Source of the DNA: Thermomicrobiales bacterium
Lineage (GTDB): Bacteria > Chloroflexota > Chloroflexia > Thermomicrobiales > UBA6265
Reading direction: 5' to 3'
Length of the DNA stretch: 64,000 nucleotides
Assembly (NCBI GenBank): GCA_019637585.1
Contig: JAHBVL010000005.1
Coordinates: 186,001-250,000 of the forward strand
Shown here: positions 8,419 through 16,540 of the stretch, piece by piece
Position numbering within the stretch: position 1 is the stretch's first letter
Layout of the letters: each line of letters opens with the position of its first letter
Made by a program: the position numbers and the translations under genes
Notes under the pieces: model-generated
Databases searched by the model: none
Told to the model about the DNA's origin: nothing
The model's input: only the letters and a program-made list of their open reading frames with translations

Positions 8419-9400
8419 GCGGCGCCTCCCGGATGAGCAGAACGAGAAACACCATACTGCCGATGACGCCCGCTATCGCGCTGATCGGAATCTCGAATGG
8501 CTGTCTGATCAGCCGTCCGGCAATGTCGCAAACCAGCAGAAACGCGGCGCCGCCAATAGCCGCATAGGGAACGGCCCGCCGGACGTTGTCCCCGATCGCC
8601 AGGCTGATCACATTGGGAACGATCAATCCCAGGAAGGGGATCGCCCCCACAGTGACGACATTCACCGCCGTGATCGTGGCCACGATCACCAGACCCAGCA
8701 CCGTCACTCGCCGGTAGTTGAGCCCCAGGTTGGTGGCGAACGACTCACCGAGCCCGGCGACAGTGAACCGGTCTGCCGCGAGGTACGCCACCACCGTCAA
8801 TGCCGCGGAGAGCCAGAGCAGCTCATACCGGCCCTTCAGCACGCGGGAAAAGTCCCCTTCGGTCCATGCCGACAGCGATTGAAGCAGATCGTAGCGATAG
8901 GCGAAAAAGGTGGCGATCGATCCGAGCACACCGCCGAACATCAAACCGACCAGGGGAACGGCCAGTGGCGAACGCATTGGCGAGTAGCGGAGAATCAGCA
9001 GAAACGCAGCGGTGCCCACCAGGGCAAAAAGGGTCGCGACGATCATTTTCATGAACATGGTCGCGCCAGGGACGAGCAACGCCATGGTGAGGATGCCCAG
9101 GCTCGCTGCCGGAACGGTACCAGCTGTGGTTGGCGATGCGAACTTGTTTCTGGCCAACATCTGCATGATCAGTCCACAGACGCTGGTCGACATGCCGACC
9201 AGCACGATGGCCAGGGTTCTCGGAATTCGCGACGTGGCCATCACCATCGAATCGTGGAACTCGGCATCGCCGCGGACGAGATCGATGACGGAGAGGCTAT
9301 AAGCGCCAATAGCGATACTGACGAAACACAGAAGGATCACCACAACGACTGATGCGGCAATCCCTGGTTCGATTGATTTCACCGGCCGGAGCGTCATCAC
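8408..9400 (-). CDS. FecCD-family siderophore ABC transporter permease
   Basis: 330 residues. Conserved features include the early block GMSTSVCGLIMQMLARNKF followed by SPTTAGTVPAASLG, the usual place of the conserved NPLA/PxxLG region, and PFLGLIVPNVISLAIGDN near the C-terminus, the ATPase-contacting helix. The family is integral to the cytoplasmic membrane. It overlaps the second permease by 11 bases and follows the binding-protein gene by 65 bases. Confidence 0.9.
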   Translation of the reverse strand: MMTLRPVKSIEPGIAASVVVVILLCFVSIAIGAYSLSVIDLVRGDAEFHDSMVMATSRIPRTLAIVLVGMSTSVCGLIMQMLARNKFASPTTAGTVPAASLGILTMALLVPGATMFMKMIVATLFALVGTAAFLLILRYSPMRSPLAVPLVGLMFGGVLGSIATFFAYRYDLLQSLSAWTEGDFSRVLKGRYELLWLSAALTVVAYLAADRFTVAGLGESFATNLGLNYRRVTVLGLVIVATITAVNVVTVGAIPFLGLIVPNVISLAIGDNVRRAVPYAAIGGAAFLLVCDIAGRLIRQPFEIPISAIAGVIGSMVFLVLLIREAPRGS

Positions 9401-9465
9401 GCCTCAGGAAGGAGGCAGGGCATGCGGAAGACCCGTTCCGCACACCCTCCTCAGAATCGCACCTG

Positions 9466-10464
9466 CTATTCGATACCGAACGCCGTTTCGAGCTGGGTCA
9501 GCATGCGGCCGGTGCTCTCAAGGCCGCCTCCGACGATGATGTACCAGTCGAACGGATTCAGATAGACGATCTGATCGTTCTGGTATGCGGTGGTTTCGTG
9601 GACGATGTCGTTGTCGAGCATCTGCTCAGCGGCAACGCCACCCTCTTCACCGGTCGCGGCATCGCGATCGAGCACGAAGAGCCAATCGGGGTTGTGCTCG
9701 AGCAGGAACTCGAAGGAGATCGGCTCGCCATGGGTGGCAGCTTCCAGATCCTCCACCGGCGTCTGGAATCCAAGGGTCTCGTAGATCAGGGAACCGCGGC
9801 CACCCACTCCGCCGGGCGCCAGCGCGGTCAACGCGCCACCGGACGTGATCACGATCAGGCCGGTTCCCGCCTCTGCGGCTGCCGTCTGAAGCGCAGCCAC
9901 ACGCGCGTCGATGTCCGCCATCGCCGTTTCGGCCTCGGCTTCCTTGCCGAAAATCGTGCCGAGCACCACCGAGTTGGCCCGCAGCTCTTCGATGAAGTTA
10001 GCGCCAGCGAAGGAGAGATCGATGGTCGGTCCGATAGCGCTCAAATCGCCATAGGCGGGTGAGGATCGGTTGGCCACGATGATCAGGTCTGGCTCAAGAG
10101 CCGCGACGGCTTCGAAATCGGGCTCGAAGAGGGTGCCGACCGACTCGGCGCCAGAGAGATCGTAGGGGCTGTTCGCCAGCTCCGGCGCGCCATCCACTTC
10201 AATGCCCAGCGCCAGAAGGGTATCGATGCTGGCCAGATCGAAGGCCACCACCACCTCCGGATTGAGGGAAACGACGGTCTCACCCTGTGGATGGGTGACC
10301 GTCACCTCGCCCTCGCCTGGGCCGGGCGCTACTGAGATTCCCGCCGCTGCCTCGGGTGAGGCGTCCTGAGCCGTTGCTGATGTGGCGCCGGTCATTGCCA
10401 GCATTCCGGCCATCAACAGCACAGCGAGCATGATTCGCCCGCCGTCCTTGAATGTGCGTACCAT
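9466..10464 (-). CDS. iron-siderophore ABC transporter substrate-binding protein
   Basis: The ATG at 10464, with GGGAG about 10 bases upstream, gives 332 residues; a longer open frame to 10647 is not supported. A Sec signal (MVRTFKDGGRIMLAVLLMAG, cleavage likely after SATA) has no lipobox cysteine, so the protein may be free or held in another way. The mature part has the periplasmic-binding-protein-type FepB/BtuF layout: SLNPEVVVAFDLASIDTLLAL, LEPDLIIVANRSSP, the long central helix, and LEHNPDWLFVLDRD. It is first in the operon and divergent from the siderophore-interacting protein gene. Confidence 0.88.
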   Translation of the reverse strand: MVRTFKDGGRIMLAVLLMAGMLAMTGATSATAQDASPEAAAGISVAPGPGEGEVTVTHPQGETVVSLNPEVVVAFDLASIDTLLALGIEVDGAPELANSPYDLSGAESVGTLFEPDFEAVAALEPDLIIVANRSSPAYGDLSAIGPTIDLSFAGANFIEELRANSVVLGTIFGKEAEAETAMADIDARVAALQTAAAEAGTGLIVITSGGALTALAPGGVGGRGSLIYETLGFQTPVEDLEAATHGEPISFEFLLEHNPDWLFVLDRDAATGEEGGVAAEQMLDNDIVHETTAYQNDQIVYLNPFDWYIIVGGGLESTGRMLTQLETAFGIE

Positions 10465-10547
10465 CAGTGCATTCTCCCACCATTGGTTCGTTCGATCGGC
10501 ACGGGCAGAACACTGCCCGCTTCGGCATGCCAGCAGCATTGAACCAT

Positions 10548-10572
10548 ATATCCGATCAATTTGGTAGGATAT
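10548..10572. promoter_or_regulatory. inverted repeat in the divergent siderophore control region
   Basis: ATATCC and GGATAT are separated by 13 bases in an AT-rich patch between the divergent binding-protein and siderophore-reductase genes. It could be an operator for an iron-dependent regulator, but it is not a recognisable Fur or DtxR consensus. Confidence 0.35.
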
Positions 10573-10670
10573 CCTCGCGACACCGGAACAGCACCCGTTT
10601 CCGGGCGGGTGCGCGTGCACTGAATGACCGCCAAGGCTCGAAATCACGCAGCCAGCAGGAGAGAAACATC

Positions 10671-11489
10671 ATGACGACCTCACAAAACGAACCCGCCCGG
10701 ACGCAGCGGGTGATGCACGAGCTACGCCCCCGGCTGCTCGAAGTCGTCGAGGTCTCGTCGATCGCGCCTCGCATGGTGCGCGTGACCTTCACCGGCGACG
10801 ACCTCGACACCTTCGTCACGCTCGACGCCGACGATCACATGAAGATGACCTTCCCGCCGCGCGAGGGCGCTGAGCTCGTTTTGCCCGCCTGGTCGGAGCA
10901 TGGGCCGGTCTGGCCGGAAGGCAAAGAGAAGCCGGCGATCCGGGATTTCACACCTCGCCGGCACGACCCGCTGGCCAAGCGCCTCGAGGTCGACTTCTTC
11001 CTGCATGGCGAGGGGCCGGCTTCGCGATGGGCCGCGAAAGCGCAACCGGGGCAGATTCTGGGCGTGCTCGGTCCGCGGGGTTCTTTCGTCGTTTCTGACG
11101 TCTTCGACTGGTATCTGATGATCGGCGATGAAACCGCGCTGCCATCGATCGCCCGCCGGCTGGAATCGTTCGCCCCAGGCGTGAAAGCGGTGGCGCTCAT
11201 CGAGGTCGACGGTCCAAAGGACGAGATCGCCGTCGCGACGCAAGCCGACGCCAGCGTCACCTGGGTGCATCGCAACGGCCAGCGAGACGCTCTGGAGCAG
11301 GCAGTGCGGAACGCCTCCTTCCCCGAGGGAGAAGGGTTCGTCTGGGCAGGAGGAGAAGCCACCGCGCTTCGCGGTATCCGGCGTTATCTCCTGCGAGAGG
11401 CGAACTTGCCCGCCGAATGGGCGAGCTTTTCCGGTCACTGGAAAATCGGCGTGGCGGACCACGATCACCACGAGCCGATCGAAAACTGA
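10671..11489 (+). CDS. siderophore-interacting protein (FAD-binding ferric-siderophore reductase)
   Basis: The ATG at 10671 with AGGAG upstream gives 272 residues; an upstream in-frame start at 10452 crosses the divergent promoter region. The protein has the SIP/ViuB layout: a beta-barrel FAD domain (MVRVTFTGDDLDTF, RDFTPRRHDP with the RxYT-like FAD motif, FFLHGEGPASRWAAKAQPG) and a C-terminal NAD-binding-like domain (WYLMIGDETALPSIARRLE, VWAGGEATALRGIRRYL). Proteins of this group reduce imported ferric siderophores in the cytoplasm and release Fe(II). Its place opposite the importer operon fits that job. Confidence 0.92.
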   Translation: MTTSQNEPARTQRVMHELRPRLLEVVEVSSIAPRMVRVTFTGDDLDTFVTLDADDHMKMTFPPREGAELVLPAWSEHGPVWPEGKEKPAIRDFTPRRHDPLAKRLEVDFFLHGEGPASRWAAKAQPGQILGVLGPRGSFVVSDVFDWYLMIGDETALPSIARRLESFAPGVKAVALIEVDGPKDEIAVATQADASVTWVHRNGQRDALEQAVRNASFPEGEGFVWAGGEATALRGIRRYLLREANLPAEWASFSGHWKIGVADHDHHEPIEN

Positions 11490-11529
11490 GATCGGTTTGG
11501 AGCGGGGAAAATGGGAGAGCGATGCCCGG

Positions 11530-12918
11530 TCAGGCGTCGTCTTCTTCGTCGGCCCGGGCGAGCAGTTGCTTCATCTCCGCCTGAGGTACGCCGAGCATGG
11601 ATGCTGCGGCCGACGCGTCGTCGCCGGAAAGCTTCATGGCTTCCCAGACCGCTTTTTTTTCGACCTCAGCGACGATCTCTTTCAGGCCGCAACCTTCCCG
11701 CAAGCGCCGCTGCACGTTGATCGGCACGCCGCCGCCAGCGCTGGCGAAGTTGATGTGGCTCTCGTCGACGATGCCTCCCGCCGCGAAGATCACGGCGCGC
11801 TCCACCACGTTTTCCAGCTCGCGCACGTTGCCGGGCCATTCATACGCCATCAACTGGTTCAACGCCGCTTGGCTGATGCGAGCAGGCGAAGATCGCGGCG
11901 TGTAGCGATGTTTGTCCAGGAAGTGCTCGACGAGCTCGGGAATGTCATCATTTCGGTTTCTCAGCGGGGGGAGCTCGATATTGATGACATTGAGCCGGTA
12001 GAAAAGATCCTCACGGAATCGCCCTTCGGAAACCTCGATGGCGAGATCGCGATTGGTGGCCGCGATCACTCGGGTGTCTACCTTCACCGTCGCGGAGCCG
12101 CCGACGCGCTCGAACTCCCGCTCCTGGAGCACGCGGAGCAGTTTTCGCTGGGTCGAGAGGGTCATCTCGCCGATCTCGTCGAGGAAGATCGATCCCTTGT
12201 TGGCCATCTCGAAGCGTCCCTTGCGCTGAGCGATCGCGCCGGTGAATGCTCCTTTTTCATGACCAAAGAGCTCGCTCTCCAGCAAGGTCTCCGGCAACGC
12301 GGCGCAGTTGACTTTGACCAGCGGACCGCGAGCGAATGGAGAGGCCTGGTGGATGATCGTGGCGACCAGTTCCTTGCCGGTCCCAGTTTCGCCAGAGATC
12401 AGCACTGTTGAATCGGAGCGGGCGATTCGGCCGATCGTCTTGTAGATATCGAGCATCGACGAACTGTGGCCAACCAGGGTGTCGGCCGGATCGCGGCGGC
12501 CCAGCTGCTCCGCCAGCGCCGTGACATCGTCGGACAGAGCGCGCCACTCGAAATAGCGATTGATGGTGTGAACGACCTCATCGACATCGAATGGCTTGGC
12601 AATGTAGTCGTAGGCGCCAAGCTGCATCGCTTCGATCGTCAAGCGCGCGGAACCATGTCCGGTAATCACGATCACCGGCAGCGGCGCCGGGAGCGAGTCG
12701 CGCAACGTGCGCAGCACATCCATGCCGTTGGCGTCGGGCATGACCAGATCGAGCAGAATCAGCTCTGGTTTGCCATCCGACGCGTCCGTCATACGCGACG
12801 CGAGATCGGCGGCCACTGCGGTTTCCTCGACGATGTATCCCTCCTGATCGAGGAGGATACGCAGCGCTTCCCTGAGGCCAGCGTCATCGTCGGCGATCAG
12901 GATTCGTTTTTTGAGCAT
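11530..12918 (-). CDS. sigma-54-dependent response regulator, NtrC family
   Basis: The ATG at 12918 gives 462 residues. Residues 1-125 are a receiver domain (ILIADDDAG, phosphoacceptor Asp57 in LILLDLVMPD, KPF near 104). An AAA+ domain follows with Walker A GETGTGKE, the sigma-54 contact loop GAFTGA, Walker B SIFLDEIGE and the arginine-finger region. The C-terminus (LKEIVAEVEKKAVWEAMKLS, then DDASAAASMLGVPQAEMKQLL) is a Fis-type DNA-binding helix pair. It should activate sigma-54 promoters when phosphorylated. It is divergent from rpoN, with 281 bases between the starts. No sensor kinase is encoded nearby, so its partner must be elsewhere. Confidence 0.93.
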   Translation of the reverse strand: MLKKRILIADDDAGLREALRILLDQEGYIVEETAVAADLASRMTDASDGKPELILLDLVMPDANGMDVLRTLRDSLPAPLPVIVITGHGSARLTIEAMQLGAYDYIAKPFDVDEVVHTINRYFEWRALSDDVTALAEQLGRRDPADTLVGHSSSMLDIYKTIGRIARSDSTVLISGETGTGKELVATIIHQASPFARGPLVKVNCAALPETLLESELFGHEKGAFTGAIAQRKGRFEMANKGSIFLDEIGEMTLSTQRKLLRVLQEREFERVGGSATVKVDTRVIAATNRDLAIEVSEGRFREDLFYRLNVINIELPPLRNRNDDIPELVEHFLDKHRYTPRSSPARISQAALNQLMAYEWPGNVRELENVVERAVIFAAGGIVDESHINFASAGGGVPINVQRRLREGCGLKEIVAEVEKKAVWEAMKLSGDDASAAASMLGVPQAEMKQLLARADEEDDA

Positions 12919-13136
12919 GGTGTGTATCCCGGCAATACCGTTCGTCCCCGAGTCGGAGTATACGCGGCGATTTCCGCTCGGCCGGCGCGCCCATTCGCGT
13001 GGCACGGGCCGTGCATAACCTACCGCAGGGAGCGCGACGGCGAGGAGGTCTCGCCAGCCTCAGACACCCACAGCACCCCTCTCGTTGCGCTTCCTCTTCT
13101 TCACGTCCACGCATGGATTGTGTGGCGGGCGTAGGT

Positions 13137-13152
13137 TGGCACGATTCTTGCA
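13137..13152 (+). promoter_or_regulatory. sigma-54 (-24/-12) promoter of rpoN
   Basis: TGGCACGATTCTTGCA matches the consensus TGGCAC-N5-TTGCA, with GG and GC exactly 12 bases apart. Transcription would begin near 13163, giving a leader of about 37 bases before the GTG at 13200. It implies that rpoN is autoregulated and controlled by an enhancer-binding protein, most simply the divergent NtrC-type activator. Confidence 0.8.
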
Positions 13153-13199
13153 CCTTTGCGAGACTGGTGGCAAACCAGAACATCGCAAGGGGCTGGAAC

Positions 13200-14627
13200 G
13201 TGGATCAACAACTTATCCAACATCATGAACAACGGCAGCAGGCACTGCCTCGATTGATCGAGGCCAACTATCTGCTGCAACTTTCGTCGCAATCGCTCGA
13301 GACAGTCATCGCCGGCGAGCTGCATACCAATCCGGCACTGGAGTTGACGGAAGCAGCGCTCTGTCCGCGGTGCGGCGGCCAGGTCGAGGGGGACCGATGC
13401 CCCACCTGCCGCGACGACTCCCGATCCCGCGAGGAAAGTCCGCTGCCGCTGGAGATGGATAGCGAATCGTTCCACACGCGCCGGGAGGAAAGCGACCTGG
13501 ATGTCGATCAGTTTTCGCTGATCGCCACTGGCGAGAGCATTCTGGGTTCGATTCGGGCGGACGCATTTGCTTCGCTCCCCGCACGAGATCATGACATCGC
13601 CTCCCTGATCATTGAATCGATCGACGAACGTGGCTGGCTGACGCTGTCGACCGACGAGGTGTCTCGCATCACCAGGCGATCGCCGAAACAGGTCGAGCGG
13701 GTGTTGCACACGGTGCAATCGATCGCGCCCCCGGGCGTTGCCGCCCGCGATCTGGCGGAGTGCCTGCGGCTTCAGGCGGACGATCTCCTCTCGCAGGGGG
13801 TGGACGTGCCGTCGATCATCCTTCGACTCGAAGAAGCAGATTTTGCCGATCTGGCGACGCAGAAGTACCAGCGTATTGCAGAGCGGCACGGTGGTACTGA
13901 CGAGGATGTACAGGCAGCGCACGCATTCATGCGCGATCAACTCACCCCGAATCCGCTCCAGGACAGAAATGTCAGTCACTGGCGGCACGCCGACTCGACG
14001 CAGCGGATATTTCCTGATGTCGTCGTGCGCATCGTCAATGACGAGATCATCGTGTCGCTGGCCAATCGCACCGACTCGCGGCTGGCGATCAACGAGGACT
14101 ACATGAAGATCTCGTCGATGCGAAAGCAGAAGAACGCCGCCCTGTCGCTGTCGATCTCCGACCAGGAGTGGGAGCACATTCGCAGTTCACTGCGATCGGC
14201 CCGGGATTTTCTTTCGAAACTGGAGCAGCGTCGCCGCACATTGCTCAAGATCGCAGCGCTGGTCTGTGAGCGTCAGGAGGCGTTTCTCCGGGGCGGCGTA
14301 CGGGAAATCGTCCCGCTGACCCGGAGCGAGATCGCCGCGGAGCTGGGGGTCAACGAATCGACCGTCAGCCGGGCGACGGCAAACAAATATGTGATGCTGC
14401 CAAATCGCAGTGTCGTTCCGTTCAGCGACTTCTTCACCGCGTCGCTGGGTATCAAGGATGTGATCAAGGAGATCATCGCCAGCGAAGCGCGACGCGGTCA
14501 GACACTCTCGGATCAGCGCATCTGCGACATGCTCAGCGATCGAGGATTTCGCATCGCCCGCCGTACCGTAACCAAGTACCGGCTGCAGCTGGACATCCTT
14601 CCATCCACGCAGCGGCACACTGCCTGA
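13200..14627 (+). CDS. rpoN: RNA polymerase sigma-54 factor with an internal zinc-ribbon-like motif
   Basis: The GTG at 13200 gives 475 residues; upstream in-frame codons precede the promoter at 13137 and cannot be used from it. Region I is seen in residues 11-50 (QRQQALPRLIEANYLLQLSS and on). The core-binding region includes AFASLPARDHDIASLIIESI followed by DERGWL. An HTH lies in LTRSEIAAELGVNESTVSRA, and the C-terminal RpoN box reads ARRTVTKYR (residues 453-461; classical ARRTVAKYR). Unusually, between region I and the core-binding part there are two CxxC pairs, CPRC (Cys55, Cys58) and CPTC (Cys67, Cys70), a likely zinc site. Confidence 0.95.
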   Translation: MDQQLIQHHEQRQQALPRLIEANYLLQLSSQSLETVIAGELHTNPALELTEAALCPRCGGQVEGDRCPTCRDDSRSREESPLPLEMDSESFHTRREESDLDVDQFSLIATGESILGSIRADAFASLPARDHDIASLIIESIDERGWLTLSTDEVSRITRRSPKQVERVLHTVQSIAPPGVAARDLAECLRLQADDLLSQGVDVPSIILRLEEADFADLATQKYQRIAERHGGTDEDVQAAHAFMRDQLTPNPLQDRNVSHWRHADSTQRIFPDVVVRIVNDEIIVSLANRTDSRLAINEDYMKISSMRKQKNAALSLSISDQEWEHIRSSLRSARDFLSKLEQRRRTLLKIAALVCERQEAFLRGGVREIVPLTRSEIAAELGVNESTVSRATANKYVMLPNRSVVPFSDFFTASLGIKDVIKEIIASEARRGQTLSDQRICDMLSDRGFRIARRTVTKYRLQLDILPSTQRHTA

Positions 14628-14667
14628 CAAACAGGGCACACCGGAGACCGTCACAGTACCGATGAGG

Positions 14668-16005
14668 CTAGTGAATGATCTTGTCCAGCGGATCGCCGAC
14701 GGTCATGCCCGTCAGACGGCGATAGAGATCCGTAATCTGCGTCTCGGTGAGACTGGCGATGAAGTCGGCCGCAGTGCGGAGGGTATTCTGAGGCGACGAG
14801 TCTTCCTCGAGTCGTTCACTGAAATATCGAGGATAGATGCGCCGGATCGAACCGCCTTGCGGTTCCGTATCCGCCAGCATGTCGAACAGATCACCAACGA
14901 TTCGTGCATATCCAAGGCGACTAGACACCAGACTAGGGCTTTCGATCACGTAGTACCAAAGCAGTCCCTTGAGCAGGCTCACCTCGAGACGCTGCGACGG
15001 ACTGATCTCAAGACTCCAACCGCGCAGATTGGACGCCTCGACCAACCTCGGCCCGGAGATGTAGGAACCAATCTTGCCACTGGAAAACCGTCGCAAACGC
15101 GCCCGATCCCTGTGTGACCCGGAGTAACTATCGACAAACGGCGAATTTCGCTGCAGCAACGCCCGCACCGTTTGTTCGATCTCCTCGGGATGCCTGCTGG
15201 AAAATGGGTCGTTTTCGAGCCGATAGTCGACGAACTTCTGCCGCTCACGACTCGAGAACCTGAGCTTATCCAAAGGAATCAGGCCCGCCTTCACAAAATC
15301 CTCTAGGTCATGGATCGCATAGGCCACATCGTCTGCCCAATCCATGACTTCTGCTTCGAGCGTTCTGTATTCCGTTGAGGGTTGTTGGGTGGGAGTCCTC
15401 CACGTCGCTGGCAAATGGCCCCTTGAAAACTCAAAGTCCGCTTGCTGATCACTGTAGATCCCCCACTTCCTGGAGGCTGTCCCTTGAGGCTCCTCGTACC
15501 ACGGATACTTCGACGCCGCGCTCAGCGTCGCTCTCGTGAGATTCAACCCCGGATAAATCGTGTCATGCACGGCAAGCTCTGTCAGCACCCGGAACGATTG
15601 AGCATTGCCCTCAAACCCGGCCATTCGGTTGCTGTGCAGTTTCTCCTTGAGCTCTTCTTCGGCAACGTGTCCAAATGGTGGATGCCCGATGTCGTGAGCG
15701 AGCGCCGCTGCCTCAACGACATCTAGATCAAGCCCTCCAGCAAGATGGATCAACTCGGAATCATGTTTCCGAAGGAGCGACTCACCAATAGCGCGAGCGA
15801 TATGAGCGACCTCAAGTGTGTGGGTGAGTCTGTTGTGGGTGACGTGATGCCCAAGGGGAGTGAGGACTTGTGTTATTCCACTAAGTCGCCGAAATTCGGG
15901 ACTGTAGAGTATCCGGTCACGATCGTGCCTGAACGGAGAGCGGAAATCGTCGTCACCAGATTCAATGGGCCCACTGGCATGCAGCCGTTCTGCACGACCT
16001 TCCAA
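14668..16005 (-). CDS. dgt: dGTPase-like deoxynucleotide triphosphohydrolase (HD domain)
   Basis: 445 residues from a TTG at 16005. The N-terminus has the Dgt signature SPFRHDRDRILYSPEFRRLS, followed by TQVLTP, HNRLTHTLEVAHIARAIG and the HD motif ALAHDIGHPPFGHVAEEEL. The family hydrolyses dGTP (some members other dNTPs) to the nucleoside and triphosphate. The start follows the stop of the small upstream gene by two bases with no good ribosome site, so translation is probably coupled. The region is visibly poorer in GC than its neighbours, which suggests horizontal acquisition. A promoter with a LexA-like box lies upstream of the pair. Confidence 0.88.
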   Translation of the reverse strand: MEGRAERLHASGPIESGDDDFRSPFRHDRDRILYSPEFRRLSGITQVLTPLGHHVTHNRLTHTLEVAHIARAIGESLLRKHDSELIHLAGGLDLDVVEAAALAHDIGHPPFGHVAEEELKEKLHSNRMAGFEGNAQSFRVLTELAVHDTIYPGLNLTRATLSAASKYPWYEEPQGTASRKWGIYSDQQADFEFSRGHLPATWRTPTQQPSTEYRTLEAEVMDWADDVAYAIHDLEDFVKAGLIPLDKLRFSSRERQKFVDYRLENDPFSSRHPEEIEQTVRALLQRNSPFVDSYSGSHRDRARLRRFSSGKIGSYISGPRLVEASNLRGWSLEISPSQRLEVSLLKGLLWYYVIESPSLVSSRLGYARIVGDLFDMLADTEPQGGSIRRIYPRYFSERLEEDSSPQNTLRTAADFIASLTETQITDLYRRLTGMTVGDPLDKIIH

Positions 16006-16007
16006 TG

Positions 16008-16244
16008 CTAGCTACCAACACGCGACGGCTTCTCGATCGTCAAATATCCCTTCTCGTCAAGGAAAAGCCGGTTCTCGTCGATAAGCCTCCAGATTGTCCA
16101 GAGTGTAGTTTCCTGGTCGATCTTCCGCTGTTCCAGGATCTCCGCAATAGCTTGAGCGTCAGCCAGCCCATCACCCCGTTGGCGAACGGCTTCCAGCACG
16201 GCTCTCGATGTGACCTCTCGCTCGGCAATAGTCTCGACAACCAC
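16008..16244 (-). CDS. small hypothetical protein co-transcribed with the dGTPase-like gene
   Basis: The GTG at 16244 is preferred because GGGGAGAG lies about 7 bases upstream, giving 78 residues; a TTG at 16283 would give 91 residues but has no ribosome site. The sequence (TIAEREVTSRAVLEAVRQRG, then DGLADAQAIAEILEQRKI and WTIWRLIDENRLFLDEKGYL) looks like a short winged-helix-like fold ending in a beta hairpin. I recognise no family. Its stop lies two bases before the dGTPase-like gene. It could regulate or pair with the enzyme; that is inference from position only. Confidence 0.6.
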   Translation of the reverse strand: MVVETIAEREVTSRAVLEAVRQRGDGLADAQAIAEILEQRKIDQETTLWTIWRLIDENRLFLDEKGYLTIEKPSRVGS

Positions 16245-16286
16245 AGTCGCTCTCTCCCCAATTGGTCGTGGCAATTCGGTCAAGAA

Positions 16287-16302
16287 AAGAACATCCGTTC
16301 TT
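16287..16302. promoter_or_regulatory. LexA-like palindrome AAGAAC-GGAT-GTTCTT
   Basis: A perfect 6-bp palindrome with a 4-base centre contains GAAC-N4-GTTC, the core of the Gram-positive SOS box (CGAACRNRYGTTYG); the GGAT centre also fits RNRY. It touches the -10 end of the promoter of the small-protein/dgt operon, a position where bound repressor would block initiation. Confidence 0.6.
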
Positions 16303-16334
16303 ATACTTGTATCTCACGATGGATTGTAAGTCAA
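16300..16334 (-). promoter_or_regulatory. sigma-70-type promoter of the small-protein/dgt operon
   Basis: On the minus strand TTGACT (16329-16334) and TACAAG (16306-16311) are separated by 17 bases, followed directly by a second A/T-rich hexamer TATAAG. This is one of the clearest -35/-10 pairs in the window. Confidence 0.6.
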
Positions 16335-16405
16335 CTTGCCAAATCGCCGAAGTAGGATCAAGTGCGGGATCCGATCGACGATTCGCACTCACTTTTCACC
16401 ATATC

Positions 16406-16439
16406 AGAAAGCCGCAGCCCGAATGGGCTGCGGCTTTCT
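16406..16439 (-). terminator. intrinsic terminator of the DUF4397 gene
   Basis: A perfect 15-bp stem (AGAAAGCCGCAGCCC and its complement) encloses GAAT. T-rich ends on both sides (CTTTCTT and CTTTCTGAT) could let it work in either direction. It lies 100 bases after the DUF4397 stop on the minus strand. Confidence 0.8.
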
Positions 16440-16540
16440 TCATTCCAGGCAGAGCCGAACGAAAACGATGCGTAGTCTCGCCATTCATGCCGTTCTCGCC
16501 CAGCTCCGTTCCGGGTTGCTCACCGGGGTCAGCGAACGCA

